Assembly: GCF_037975245.1 (NCBI RefSeq)
Contig: NC_092574.1
Location: forward strand, 8,432,213 to 8,496,212
Length of the DNA stretch: 64,000 bases
Direction of reading: 5' to 3'
Source: Apostichopus japonicus
Lineage: Eukaryota; Echinodermata; Holothuroidea; Aspidochirotida; Stichopodidae
In this document: piece by piece, positions 34,601 through 48,800 of the stretch
Layout of the letters: the number at the start of each line of letters is the position of its first letter
How positions within the stretch are numbered: the stretch's first letter is position 1
Notes under the pieces: model-generated
Databases searched by the model: none
Told to the model about the DNA's origin: nothing
The model's input: only the letters and a program-made list of their open reading frames with translations
Translations under genes and position numbers: made by a program

Positions 34601-37600
34601 ACACAGAAAATAGCATAAGGCTGATACAGATTCAATGCTATGAAACCACAAATGCTTGAAGACAGCACAGCAATTTTATACTACCTAAAAACTACAAAAC
34701 TCCGTACCATATCACCTCCATAAATATATAATTTATATATAAAATTAAATAAATATTTGTTACATAAGAATGCACCACTCAAAAAAAGGCAATTATATAA
34801 TCTTTCTCGTCTTGGGGATACAATTCCTGAATCTGTACTGGGTAAAAGTCTTTGTGAATGTCTCACACATATCACAATGACGTGCGATTTATGAAAGCAA
34901 GAAGTTGATAAGCAATAAAAAAAAAATGATCATAAATAACCAAAAAAAAAAACAAGAAAGAAGATGAGAAGAATAAAATCGGTATGCCACCTGCTGCGTT
35001 CACCGCAAAGAATAAACCAAAAGGAAAAACTTACCATTTTCCCAACTTCTCACATCTTCTGGCTAAAAATTCTGTTGCCATGGTGATCAAATTTTGTACC
35101 TGTTGGGGATCTATTGATTGGCCGATGCATATCGCCAACTCTAACTCATTTCCCCGGATCAGTTTTGATAATGCTTTCTATAAATAAAAAGAAAAAAGAG
35201 CCCTTTTTTGTTAATGTTATAAAGCACTCTGTGACAAAAAGATTTTGTTAAAACATTTGTCAGTGAAGCAAACACTATATCTTTTTCTTTATGTTATGCA
35301 AAGCTGGGATAAAAGATTACCATAAAATGTTTTCTCTTCTTTTGTTAAGGCTTTTAAAATTATTATTGATCATCAAGCTGTTTGCCACCCAGACGATGAT
35401 GCTTTTTAATCGATTGGCTGCCCACTAGGAAACCGACTTGGCATATAAATAAATCTTTTAATTTGTTTTCTCGATAAAGTGGCTTTACAGTAGAGGAAAA
35501 AAAGTCCAGGGAATGTAATAAACAGAGATTACAAAACAATGGGTGTATATTCTTGGATTACCTGGGCTCTTTGTTTATTCAGAGAAAATTTGTGTCTGAA
35601 CTGAAGCATTTTTTTTTTTGTGGCACTACAACATTATTCAGTTTGTTTCTGTAAAGAAACAGATTCATATATGCCATATATGCTATTTCATATATTTGTA
35701 CGATATTCATGGTTTTGGAAAAGAAGCCAATCAATTGAATTAACAAATATGATACCGTCCTCGATATATTGTATTTTTGCAATAAAACATCACCCAAGTT
35801 AGAAGTGATGATATCTTCCTCAATATTATTCCTTACTTCCACAATCCTGCCTGTCTTATTTTTTAGTCCGATAGTTCAACATTATCAAAAATAATAACTT
35901 TCAGAGCTATACTGTGATGAAAGATACAAACTATTATCCTGTGTTGATTGAATATCAATTTCTTTCCCTATTTTAAAAAAAAATGTCAGATATCTTACTT
36001 TGACTTCCCCGACAGAGAGATGGCAACAAGCGGCCAAAACAGGAGATCCATCTAGAAAGAAGCGATCTGCTAACTTCTGACTGGCGTAGTGTAACAATCT
36101 ATCACCAAATACAAAGAAAAAATAAAAATAATTACTATTATGATAACTGATGCATGTGTGGCATATAATACACAATCAAAGCTATAAAACTTGTTCCGTG
36201 TCCAGAAAGGAGTTGGGCCTTACAAAATTAGCCACATACAGTTTAGTTGGTTTTGAGCTATTTACTTCTATTGAAATCCCCTCCCCCCCCCCAAAAAAAA
36301 AATTTAGTAATAAAATTATTGGCATAAGGTTTTTCTTTTCATATCCTATTGGATCTCCTAAAATCATGAGATGCTTTAAATACTCACTTGACATGTTCTT
36401 GTTTTGGAAGACCCAGCCCGTTTTGATTCCCTTTAGGTATTTCGATTCCACGGACTGATTTAGCCAGGCCCTCCATCGATAAGTTGCCTTCGCAGGCCGT
36501 TTGAGAGACGAGCATTGCATCTTCGTGGTGACCGTGGTCGATAAAATACTTGACCACTTCTTTCAAGTTACCCACTGCCTGGTGGTGAGGCACACAGTCA
36601 TCTAATCCTTGAGATCCAAGGAAATCTGCATATCTGGGAGAAAAGAAAATAAGAGTAATAATATGGTTTGTCCAAAAAAATAAAAAAAATAAAATGAGAA
36701 CTAGAGGGCAACACTTGAGGTACTTACATAATGTCATAAAGAAGCAGCAAAGATGGTAGGGAAGGGGAAAATAAACCAATACAAAGATCATTCCTACCAC
36801 CATTCTCCCATACCATCCTACCACCATCCTTTACCATACTATCCTAACACCATCCTCCCATACCATCCTAACACCATCCTCCCATACTATCCTACCAACA
36901 TCCCTACCACCATCCTCCCATACCATCCTACCACCATCCTCCCATACCATCCTACCACCATCCTCCCATACCATCCTACCACCATCCTTTACCATACCAT
37001 CCTAACACCATCCTCCGATACCATCCTAACACCATCCTCCCATACTATCCTACCAACATCCTACCACCATCCTCCCATACCATCCTACCACCATCCTCCC
37101 ATACCATCCTACCACCATCCTCCCATACCATCCTACCACCATCCTTTACCATACCATCCTAACACCATCCTCCGATACCATCCTAACACCATCCTCCCAT
37201 ACCATCCTCCCATACCATCATCCTATACCATCCTACCACCATCCTCCCATACCATCCTACCACCATCCTCCCATACCATACTATCCTACCACACCAACCT
37301 CCCATACCATCATCCCATACCATCCTACCACCATCCTCCCATACCATCCTCCCTTACCATCTTACTGTAATGAGAAGTTCAAGCATTGAAAAAGATTTAT
37401 TCACAGACAGAATGCTCTCACAATTTGTGAAACTGTCAACGCAGGTTACAAAATGGTATATACTCTCACATTTGACTTAACAATATCTGAAAAACAAGGA
37501 ACGAATGGTTCTGGTCATAGAAGTGTACAGCTACTCTCAACATCTTGATAAATTCCAGGATACAATGAGAGTATCCCTAGATATTAAAGAAAGACTTGAT

Positions 37601-40600
37601 GAAGACTCAAATAAAACAGTGTCAAAAGCCACAAAAGGAGTAAAATTATTGCTCAGTACAGTTTTGAAAGTTCCTAATCATGAGTTTCGTATTAATCATT
37701 GTTCTCCTGTCAGTTTTGTGAAGCCTGGAAACTGTTTCTCAAGGGTTCACTCAAATGAACTCGCCTTCAGGCTGTATCGTTGAGAGGTACCTTACCTTAC
37801 ACTTAGCTGTTTCCAGTATTTTACAGAGACGGCCGGTGCCACAGACAGGGCCTTCTCCCACTGTCAAGAGAGCAAATATTAGTGATTACATAAAACACAA
37901 ACAATTCTTTTCCTGGGTGTACATCTAAACCGACAACCATTACTAAACAGCCCTGGTTGCTTTTTATATCCTTAAAAGTTTTATAAACACATTCCAATTC
38001 TGACCAGATTTACTCATGTGGTATGTGCTCTTTAACTGCTACCGAGCATTTTTAACTTGCCTTGACTAGCTATCGGTAAACAGCACAACATTATGCATGC
38101 AAGCATAAAACTAGATGCATATATTTTGTAAGTTTTGTAAGTTCTCCTCCCTCCCCCCCCCCCCATGAACAGCAATCACAGCACATGTTAGTTTTTTTTT
38201 TCTGTTGACAACAATCACTTTTTAAACAATGACCTTATATTTTGGTTGAAGATGTTGAAATTTAATAATCATTTAATGAATGCAATTGAAACAATGCATG
38301 TCTATTCTGGGGGAAAAGCAGCCAAATGAAAGCTCAAAATTATTTTGATTATGATAATAATTTTTAAAAACTTGTAAATAATATCTAACTGAGCGAGCAC
38401 TGTTATGTTATGGGTTTCTGCTACCTCCTCCTCCCCCCTCCTCCCCACCACCAATCATCTTCTGCCTCTTGTCCATCCCTTCATCTATCAACCTCCTATT
38501 TTTTTCGACTGATGGCAACCATTGTACTGGCTGGCATCTGTACTATTCAACACACATCTGCATTTTCCACACACTATAATGAATCTGTGTGAATAGAGAG
38601 AGCCTTTGACTTCTATAACATACTAACCTCATCCAAGTCAACCATAATCTCACAGTATCTCTGAATATTGCCCAGTTTAATGTGAAGATTGGCTGCTTCT
38701 CTTAATCTGTCCTCTCTACTCCTCGCTCCTATCTTATGTACCTTGGCCATTTCAAGTTGTTGAGCTGTAGACTGGAAGGGGGGGGGTGTGGAAATAAAAA
38801 AGGGGGGAAAACAAGAAGAGAAAATCATATTAAAGACAGTCATCATATTAGGAAGACAGTGGAAAAAACTGATGGGTATTTAGAACATGACTGTTTGGAT
38901 TTAAATACTCTCACAACATTCAATGTTTTCTTATATACAAAGATTTCCACATTCACAGCTCAATGTTTTACCAGGTAAACAGATTTAACATGAAGGGAGT
39001 GAACCAAGTTGACAGGTGATGTAAATGGAAAGTTTAAAGGATTTTAACTTCAGGCATATATATGTTGACCCTCAAACACACATGTTCAGTCCAAGTTGGA
39101 TTTCTATTACTGTAAATGACCCTTTAAATAAATGAGAATTCATCAATTAAAGACTATTAAGACTAAAACACAGACCATTAATTAGGTGAGTTCCTCAGAT
39201 ACAACACTACAAAACTGCATTAGGGCAAAAATAAGACTTTCATGGCCTCAATGACATATTTACAATACAATACAACTTTGTCATGGACAAATTGTGTTGA
39301 ATGTCAGTCATCTAGTGCTGCTCTGTTGTTTATAAACAGTTAAAGGAAAAATTTTAATTTTTTTTTTTTTTTGGGGGGGAGTGGGTTTAGTGATTAGAAT
39401 TTATAAAAAAAATATGGATTAATCATTAAGCCCTCACTGACATCCTCATCAAGTCTGAAGCCTTAAAGGAGCATTGAAGAGTTTTTATCACATTCTAACG
39501 GTAAATATCTTGAAAGCCCCAGTAACTACAGAAACATTACTGGCACTCCAATTGTACTATATATCTTGGACAATAACATATTGAGATTAAAAATTCGGCC
39601 TAAAATTCACCTTCTTAAAGGTTATCAAAAGTCTCTAGCCATTATAAACAGCTAGCAGGAACTAATTGCGAAGGGTCAGGTTTAACGAGATGATAGTCAA
39701 GGACAAAATAAAAATCTGTGATAGAAGCTGCAATTCCCTGACTGAGTGCTACGAGTATGGTTAACATTCTATATTTAGCATCTCATGCAACACAAATTCA
39801 ATGAGAGGTAGAGCCATCTCTTGAGGTAAAGGTAGAGGTAGAGCCATCTCTCTTGTCTATACTTACTGCTTTGTACCTGCAGATGTGTTTCATATGCATG
39901 ATACCTTTACTGTAGTCTTCGGACAGCTGCGAGTCATCCAATCCGTTGATGACGGATACTAGCTCCCAAAGATTTCTCAAACCTGATGGAGGCTGTGAAA
40001 TGACGGGGGTATAATTAAAAGGTGAAGTGAAAGATAGATTTGCATACATGTTAATGTTTTGTGGCTTGGCAGTTCAAACAAATACAACAAGTTACTTGCA
40101 TATTTAGCAGGAAGCCAACAGAAAAAAACTGTAAAATTCTAGGCTTCTCAACAACCAGAAGAAAAATACCAAAGTAGAATAACTAATAGGAAATAAAATT
40201 TTAGAAGAATTTACAAATGTTTTACACTCTCATTTGTTTGTTCATTAAAAGCAAACAAACTGTATTCAAGGAAATGTCTCGGATTGATGCAACTGGTATA
40301 CTTGATGAACGTAGAGGTTATTCATATCGCAAGCGTTCGGCAGATTGAATCATCCGAGGGGAATGTAAGAAAAAATTTTGGAGAAAACTCACCGAGAAGA
40401 GCTCGGAGAACCATTTGAGCAGCTGCTGTTTGTCAATATTGCCACGGAAACAATCTATCCTCTGCTTGAGGTCCCTGGATATTCGGCCAGACATGACGTG
40501 AGCGGTAGTAACAGCCAGTGCATGATCTGCGGATAGCAACAAGAAAGAATTTAGAGAAAGGTTTGCATATGCCTGCCAGAAAATAATAATAATATTAATA

Positions 40601-43600
40601 ATATAAGATTTGTAAAGCGCTTTTATCCAGTTAAAAAAAAACTGCTCAGAAGCGCTGCAGGAGCAAAGTACCCAAAATGGACACAACAGTTATTAAACAA
40701 ATGGATACGCATTCATGAATGAGAACGTCTTGAGTTCTTTCTGGAAAGTTGACACATGCTGGATTGTTTTCAGATGTAAGGGGAGACTGTTCCAGCGCTG
40801 TGGAGCTGATCTAGCAAAGCAACATTCCCCATAGGTGGAAGTGCGAACAGTAGGAACAGATAGCATATGTTGTACGCTTGAACGAAGCACCCTGCTAGGT
40901 CTGTATAATGGTATGGTACTGACGGTAATTCTCATCATTGATTGTAGACTGCAGGATATTTCAACCACCTGTGTTGTCCTACTTTCATATACATCTTGGA
41001 CAATATTTCAATCTTTAAAAAGTTTCACTTGTTTTAACTCTTAAAGCTAAACATATCCAACCACCACAAACAAATACTGTATCAACTCCAAAAAAACTGT
41101 TATTACACACATTTCACAATTTTATAGTTTCAGTGGTTTAATTGTAATTTCTGGTTACTTTTCGTACCGAGTTGTAAATTTTCCTCGAAGAAGAATAATT
41201 GAACTTAAAATTAAATAAATTCAATGTTTCGTACCGAGTTGTAAATTTTCCTCGAAGAAGAATAATTGAACTTAAAATTAAATAAATTCAATCTTGAATA
41301 TTTTCACTTGTTTTTAACTCTCAAAGATTAACATATCCAGACAAGCATATCTAACCACCACAAACAAATATCAACTCCAGAAACTGTGTTATAACACACA
41401 TTCACAATTTAACAGTTTCAGTGGTTTCATTGTAATTTCTGGTTACTTTTTGTACCGAGTTGTAAATTTCCCTAAAAGAAGAAGAATATTTTGAACTTGC
41501 AATTAAAAATAAGGTTTAACATATTCTCTGTCAAATGTGCTCGTAGTGTAAGCATATATACATTTGTAATTGACCTGAGGCACAAACCTGATTTTGTCTT
41601 CAATACAACATTCCTTGAATTACAACAATGAGCTTAATCCTCACCCGTCGGTGCAATGACCTCGTGCATAGGTTTGCCCGCTATTATCCTGATCTGAATG
41701 GTGGAGAATAACGTCGACAGAGACCAGATACGAACAGTTGAATCTCTTGAACAAGACGCCACCACGAAGGGTCTTTGGGGATGGGTGGTGAGTCCGTACA
41801 CATCTGCTCCGTGATCTAGAATCTTATCAATGCAGGCCCCGTCCCTATCCCGGGGAAAAAACAGAAAACAAGTTTTCAGTTTCGTTACTCTTCAACATGT
41901 TTTACAGGTTAACATGTCTGTTAAGTATATTGTCGTAAATATGTAACCATTTTCAAACATTTCATAAAAACTCCTTTGATTTCATCTTCAGGCAAAACAT
42001 AATATGTAACTTATGACACCCGACGCCTGATCAGGGTTTAAATGACAGAAATAGCGCTGATAAAACATGCATGATTAATTATTCCGCTTTTTGTCCCCTG
42101 CTGTATTAAAAGCAAACAAAATTTATTTAACTTTGACACTTTTATCAGCAGAAAGTTGATCCCATCCCTGTTCATTTGATTATTTTGTTAAATAGATAGG
42201 TAGATGTTTGAGGCAGCTGGTAAAAGTGAAAAAACATCTAAGATTTTCAAAATTTATAATACAGAGCATGTGAAATGAAATGACATTTATCAAATTCCCA
42301 GCTGTATATTTTATTGAGTAGTTGAGATACAAAATGTGAAAATATTGTACTCATTTGAATGAAATTTGTTCTTGTTATTAGTGCATGATACAATAAACTT
42401 CTTACATGATGCGAAGGATAACACCAACAATTAATTTGATTACCTTTAAAAGTGATATAACTTTTATATAACCTTGGAAATCAATTCTACATGCTTTGGC
42501 GACCAGTTCCAAATGTGTGATGGTACAGTATGTTATTTCATGTTGCCAAGGTGAGGCCGTGTGACATGATACACAATAGACAATGGGTTCAAATGTAGAG
42601 ATATGATAACTGAATTAATGAAAAGCATGGAAGAACTTAAAAGATGGTCTGATGCGTTATCCATGTTTGACATCACAAGTTGTTGTACAATTGTAACTTA
42701 TCAAATTAAAATATTCAATTCCCAAAATAGTATGTCTCAGTGATACAAAATGTAATTAAAACTAAAGTTGGTCTACTGTGTGACACATTTTAATTCTTGT
42801 GCTGATTTATATGATTTAAATTGCAAAAAAAGTGAGAAGGCAAGGCATATAGCTGTTGAAGATAAACAAACATGAAATCTACCAAATAGATGGAAAAAAA
42901 AATGCAAAATGGTACATTTCAGGGATGCCAAGAGCAATTAGGACTTAAGTTGGACTAATGTTTGATGCATTTACTTGCTCTGTATTGTATATATTTTAAA
43001 TTGCAAACTTTGTTAAACCTTCAGATGAGAAAGCATATGAGAACGGGATGCTTTTGACAAAGAGACAGCTTTCAAATGAATCAGAAAAATAGTTTATGAC
43101 TTGACCTTTCAAATGAATCAGAAAAATAGTTTATGACTTGACCGTCAATGTTTTGGTCTTGTTAGATGTCAAACAGCTGTGTACTGACTGACCACTACTG
43201 ACCCAATTCTAAACTACTATTACCATATTAATAAGCCTTTAGTTTACCTGACATCCCAAACTCTGATGGTATAGTCCCACGACCCCGACATCAGTAAATA
43301 GGGGATCTCTGGGTTCCAGAGAAGACCCCGGACATGCCCCGTATGACCAACCAAAATATTAACGCAGCTGTCCTGGGTGTAGTCCCATATCCTTATTGTT
43401 CTGCAATAAAGTATAAAAAAAATGAATATAAACTCAAAGTTCAGTCTAGCAGTGGTCAAAGGTATAGCTGTGGTCAAAGAGTACGGCTGTGGTCAGAGGG
43501 TACAGCCGTGGTCAGAGGGTACCGCCGTGGTCAGAGGGTACGGCTGTGGTCAGAGGGTAAGGCTGTGGTCAAAGGGTAAGGTTGCGGTCAGAGGGTATGG

Positions 43601-45754
43601 CTGTGGTCAGAGGGTACGGCTGTGGTCAGAGGGTACAGCTGTGGTCAGATAGTATGGCTGTCGTCAGAGGGTACGGCTGTGGTCAAAGGGTACAGCTGTG
43701 GTCAATGGGTACGGCTGTGGTCAGAGGGTATAGCTGTGGTCAGAGGGTATTGCTGTGGTCAAAGGGTATGGCTGTTGTCCAAGGGTACAGATGAATTATA
43801 ATTATTTGTAAATATAAAATACTGAATGTGCCATGATCCTCCCTTCACTAACAACCACTGGAAAAAGAGAAACCTTTCAACCTCAGATCTCAAGCCTGCC
43901 GCACACTGCCTGACTGATCAGAGCACAAGACGATTGTTTGCTGGTAACGATTCGGAGCTTATTTAGGTCACATTGCAACTTCATTAGCCCAGTGATTGGT
44001 CACATTTGTTAAGACTGTCCAGTTTTTATTCCTAAACTACCGCACGCCTCCGACTGCCGAAAACACTACACGTTCAGTTTTACCCCACTGGAGCCGACGC
44101 GCCTTAGAATTGGCAATAATTTGATTGGTGGTAGTCTTAAGCACTTGCACACTGTTCGACTATCCATGATTTTTCTGTTTCGCAAAGGTTAAACTAAGGT
44201 GGACGTTCCCTTGGCATATTCACAGTTTAATATGGACCTTAAAAGTAAAAGGATACTATTTAATTACTATAGTACAATTTACATTACCACTCACCCATCG
44301 TCCGAACCGCTACACAGAATCCCATCTCGGAGGGGTGACCATTTCACATGGAATACTTTCGCAGCGTGGCCTTTGAACGTTTTCAGTGGATGTTCACTTG
44401 ATGTGGCGATATAATAAACTCGGACTATACCATCTTCACAGCCAGTAGCGAGCATATCCCTTAAGAAGAGCAGAGAAGAAGGAAAAAAAAACACCTGAAT
44501 GATCAAATGTTTACATGTAAATGTGTCGATAAAGCACATTTTGCTTCAATACTCTGTTACATCTCATGTAGATGATCACCAGTTCCCTAGATGAAAACAT
44601 CTTTCTGAAAAATAACAGATCTGCCCTAAGCTTGTCTACTTGATGCATCCTAGCCCCCCCACCCTCTTCTTCCCTTAACCCTTCTACATGCCTTATCCCT
44701 TCCTCCTTCCCCTTTCTTCATCCAAACAAAATGGATATAAAAACAATAGATATATTATAACCTTACTCTTTTTTTTTTGGTTGCACCTAGATATTTCCAA
44801 GTGGTTATTGAAATAAAATTAACTGAACTTTGCATCATCAAATACTCATTATAATCAAACAACCCCCTCCCTTCCCCTCCCTTCCCCCTCTCACAAAGAC
44901 TGTAGAGACAGTCTTTTAGGTTTTAAGTCAGGTTAAGAAGTCCTTCCAGGTTTGTCTTAATAAAACCTACTTGTTGTTTGGGCTCCAGTCGCATCCGAAG
45001 ACGGACCCAGGGTGTCTATACTTCTGAAGGATCTTGCCGTCGACTTCGCGGACGATACTGCGGCAGAATGGAGAATGGAGAAAAGAGATATCGGGCAAGT
45101 TAGTTTGCCATTGTTTAATTTATCGTTAGAGAATGTTTACGAATGTGGATCATCTTCATCCATTTCACATACTCTGATAGAGGACAAAGTAGGTAAATAC
45201 TTTTGGTCAGTTTGTTCAGGTGAAAACTGACTGCAATGATAGAAATGAATACACTAGAGCAAATGCGCACTTAAATAACACCTCAAGGTTAGCACTGTTG
45301 TGCTTGATATTCTTTGAAGGGGTTTGTAACGCAACATTCATGTTTCTTGATATCAGATTGTCTAAGAGAGAAGGATAGGTTAGGGACAGGGGGTAAGGGA
45401 GCTATAGGGGGAGAGGTGAGGGAGCCAACAGGATCAGGAAAAAGAAGGGTTGAAGGAGGGGGAATGGATGGGGAGGGGTAGTTGAAAATGCTACTCACTA
45501 CCAGTTAAACATTTTTCGCTCTTTATTCTAGCCGATTGATTCCATTTTCAATGTAAACCCACACACACCACAGGTCAGGCCAAATACAAATATTATGTTT
45601 CTAGAACACACCAGCGTCCTTTTTAGGTCCTGCTGCCTTTCTTTCTTCCTTCCTTTTTTTCCTGTATATTTTGCAACTGGTTGAAATATGCCACTTCAAA
45701 TGTGACCGGTAATGCTATGAACACTGTTCGACCGAATCAATCCGAATACTCAAC

Positions 45755-45802
<48 letters not shown>

Positions 45803-48800
45803 TACACATATATATATATATACATATATACACATATATATATATATATATACATATATACACATATATATATATGATCAGTAACTCATGCATGAAATAT
45901 ATAATGGCAACACAAAATCTCGGTATTTCACAAATTCTAGTTACACTGTAGATGAAACTAACAAACATATATGAACATGAACACAATGAACGTATATGAA
46001 CATAGATGAACATGTATGAAGAGAAAATACAGCACAAAAAAACAACATAAAAACCTTGACGAGACATCACAGAATGTGTGAGTTTATTATCAAGCTTCAC
46101 TAATCAATCAAGGACATCCCACATATTGATCCCGATGTATTCACGTTATAACATCAAACAGTTACAGGGACAGATAACTTACCAGAAACTATCTGCAGCA
46201 CATGAGGCAATCCTCCTCGAGTCCTTCTGATTCCAAGCAACTGAGAAAATACTCGCTTTTGAATGCTGCATTGATAAGACAAGAGCATCAATGACGCAGT
46301 ATCTCAATACTGGAAGTTTTAATTTTGATTCCTAATTTCAAATCTTTGCTCTGTCTCTACAATTATCAATCATGGTACAACAAATATATAACTTGCATTT
46401 TTGCTACTTTGCCACGAATAGTCTCTGCAGGTTACACTTTATCCTGCTAGTCTTGCCTTTAGCGCTCATTGCCTGTTAGTCGAAAGAACGACGTTGCAAG
46501 GTTTAGTAATGTCATAGAATATTTAAGAACTTGTTTTTTATGTGGTATCCTTCATCTTGGGTCAGTCTCTGTTGGACTTTTTGGTCATATAGTTTGACGT
46601 CAATGACAACGGCCAAATAAGAAGAGGCGAACAACTCGACCAGATTCTTGATGCCTGCCTTGAGAGCTAGGCCTATTGACCTACTGTATGATACTGTAGA
46701 CTGCAGTGGTGACTACCATCAAAACTGTGTCCACTTCTAGATATCAAAACAACCCACGTTTTTCCATCTCAAGTTTTCTGACATGAAGATTTCATGGATT
46801 TATGACTTGGAAAAATAATGTAAAAGAAGATTACAAGTTTTTATATGCAAGTGATGGGTGGCCTCTTCCTCCCCTAATAGCCACCTCAGTTCCTCTCCAT
46901 TTTGTTATTTTATTTTAATTCTTTGTACATTTGATGTCAAACATTACAGGTTCAAAAGAAAGCTAAACATACTTCTTATAACCTTATACATCTTATATCC
47001 TTATAAATAAAACATAACCTTATACAATTTGTATAGTCTTATAAAAGTTGTGATGCTATGGCCGGCTCCTCTTTTATACGTACCCATCAACAAACTTACC
47101 CTGGTCCTTCCTAGGAAGAGCTGTCTAAACACCAGTACAATGCTAATGTGGCTATCACTGAAAGCCTAATAGACCTAGGGGGCCTAGGCTAGGCCTATAT
47201 ATATATTGTTTTAAATGCACTAGGCCTACAGTAAGTAGCCTTCAGAAATACAAGAATGTGTATACGTAATTATACAAAATACATGAAGGGCAATCAAACA
47301 AACTTATCATGGCCCTTGCTCTGAAAAGCTACCTGAACACCAGTACTATCCTTAAATGGAGGTTACAAAAACGAAGGCCTGATATAAAATGCACTTATAT
47401 GTAATTAGCATGCAATACACTACACCTGGCGTACCTAACTACAAATACAAAAATTGGTCGCGAGGGTAGCCATTTTCGTATATCTAACATGTAGCTGCCA
47501 TGAGTCATAGCCAATCTGCTACAAAACAGACTTGGGGGCGGAGCTTAATCATCAAAAACGGACCTTTTTACTAAAAGTAGGGGCGGCAGCTCAGTGTTGT
47601 TTTAAGAAAGAAAAATCATTTAAACATCAAATAAAGCAAATAAAAGCCATAAAATGTCATATACAGCTGGTAAAATTCTTATTAATACCTACCTGTAAAC
47701 AACTAATGAAAGTTTAAAATGTTAATAAAATATATAATACATAGGACCCTATCTTAGACGATACCACTGTTGACAGACAATTCTATTCTATTCTCTTTCA
47801 TAAAACATAAGTTTTGGAGCGTGTGCAAAAATGGGTTGTTTAAACTGGATTTCAGACCAAATTGGCCCGATTTGGACATAAATCGGTGAAGAAGTCATAG
47901 AATGAGATAAAATTCTCGAATAAAAAATGGTAACTTTTGTTGGCCTATATGATATATGCTTGCTCTGAAAATTCCAGAGAAAAAGAACTTTATATGAAGA
48001 CGCTGAAAAATTTTTAAGAGAGGAGAGAGTCCCACTTACTGTTACAATATCTCTATACATGTAATGTATTGAGATAATAAAAAAAATAATGACTATTCGA
48101 TGAAGGTCATATTCATCACTGGAAATTCTAATTTTGTTTATCTACTATATTGTGACTTCCTTCTATGTAATCTTCAAAATGGCCAAAGTTTGTTATTAAA
48201 GGGGGGGGGTTGGATGGTTGGTGGGGGGGGTTGTTCAGGGGAGAGGGTAAAGAAGAATTATAAGCTGCAGAATATTCATTAATGTCACACAATCTGTCCA
48301 AGCTAACATTGAAATAATAAGTCCATACAGAACTAACAGGCTGGTCACTACCCACACAGGCTGATCAACACCTACACAGTAAGTTTAGAATTGATATGCT
48401 TTAGAGGAAATTTTGCATTTCTTTGCCTTTATGGACAGGCATGAGTTTAAACCTTAATTTATGGAGCCAGACCAGTCTGATATCACCCAGGGTCATTTAT
48501 GAAGCATGCAGTATTTGGCCATGTGGGGTAACTTTGTTGGTTACTTTCCATAATAGTATTAACCTCCTGTAACAACAGAAAGCCTTTATGTTTTCGGTAG
48601 AAGTAAATGCTTTAGGAGTTACTTACTGATCCATTTTAATAGTCTCCATGTAGCACTCAGTAACAAACCTACCTAGCTCTAAAAATTAATGGGATGGAAA
48701 TCCTCACTTTCTTAAAACCATTTTTATGAAGATAAATAAATAAAGAAAAATACACAGCAAGATATAAAAAAACATATATAAAAAAATAAAACGATGATAT

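Noticed and set aside
36753-37370. 205-codon open frame on the plus strand
   Set aside because: It is entirely a CCATCC-type minisatellite; the repeat lacks stop codons, so the frame is an artefact. WDR17 is coded on the other strand.
43334-43794. Overlapping plus-strand frames with GYGCGQR-like repeats
   Set aside because: They are translations of the 18-bp minisatellite, open only because the unit is a multiple of three.
45681-46100. Ile-Tyr-rich frames on both strands
   Set aside because: They are produced by the TA microsatellite.
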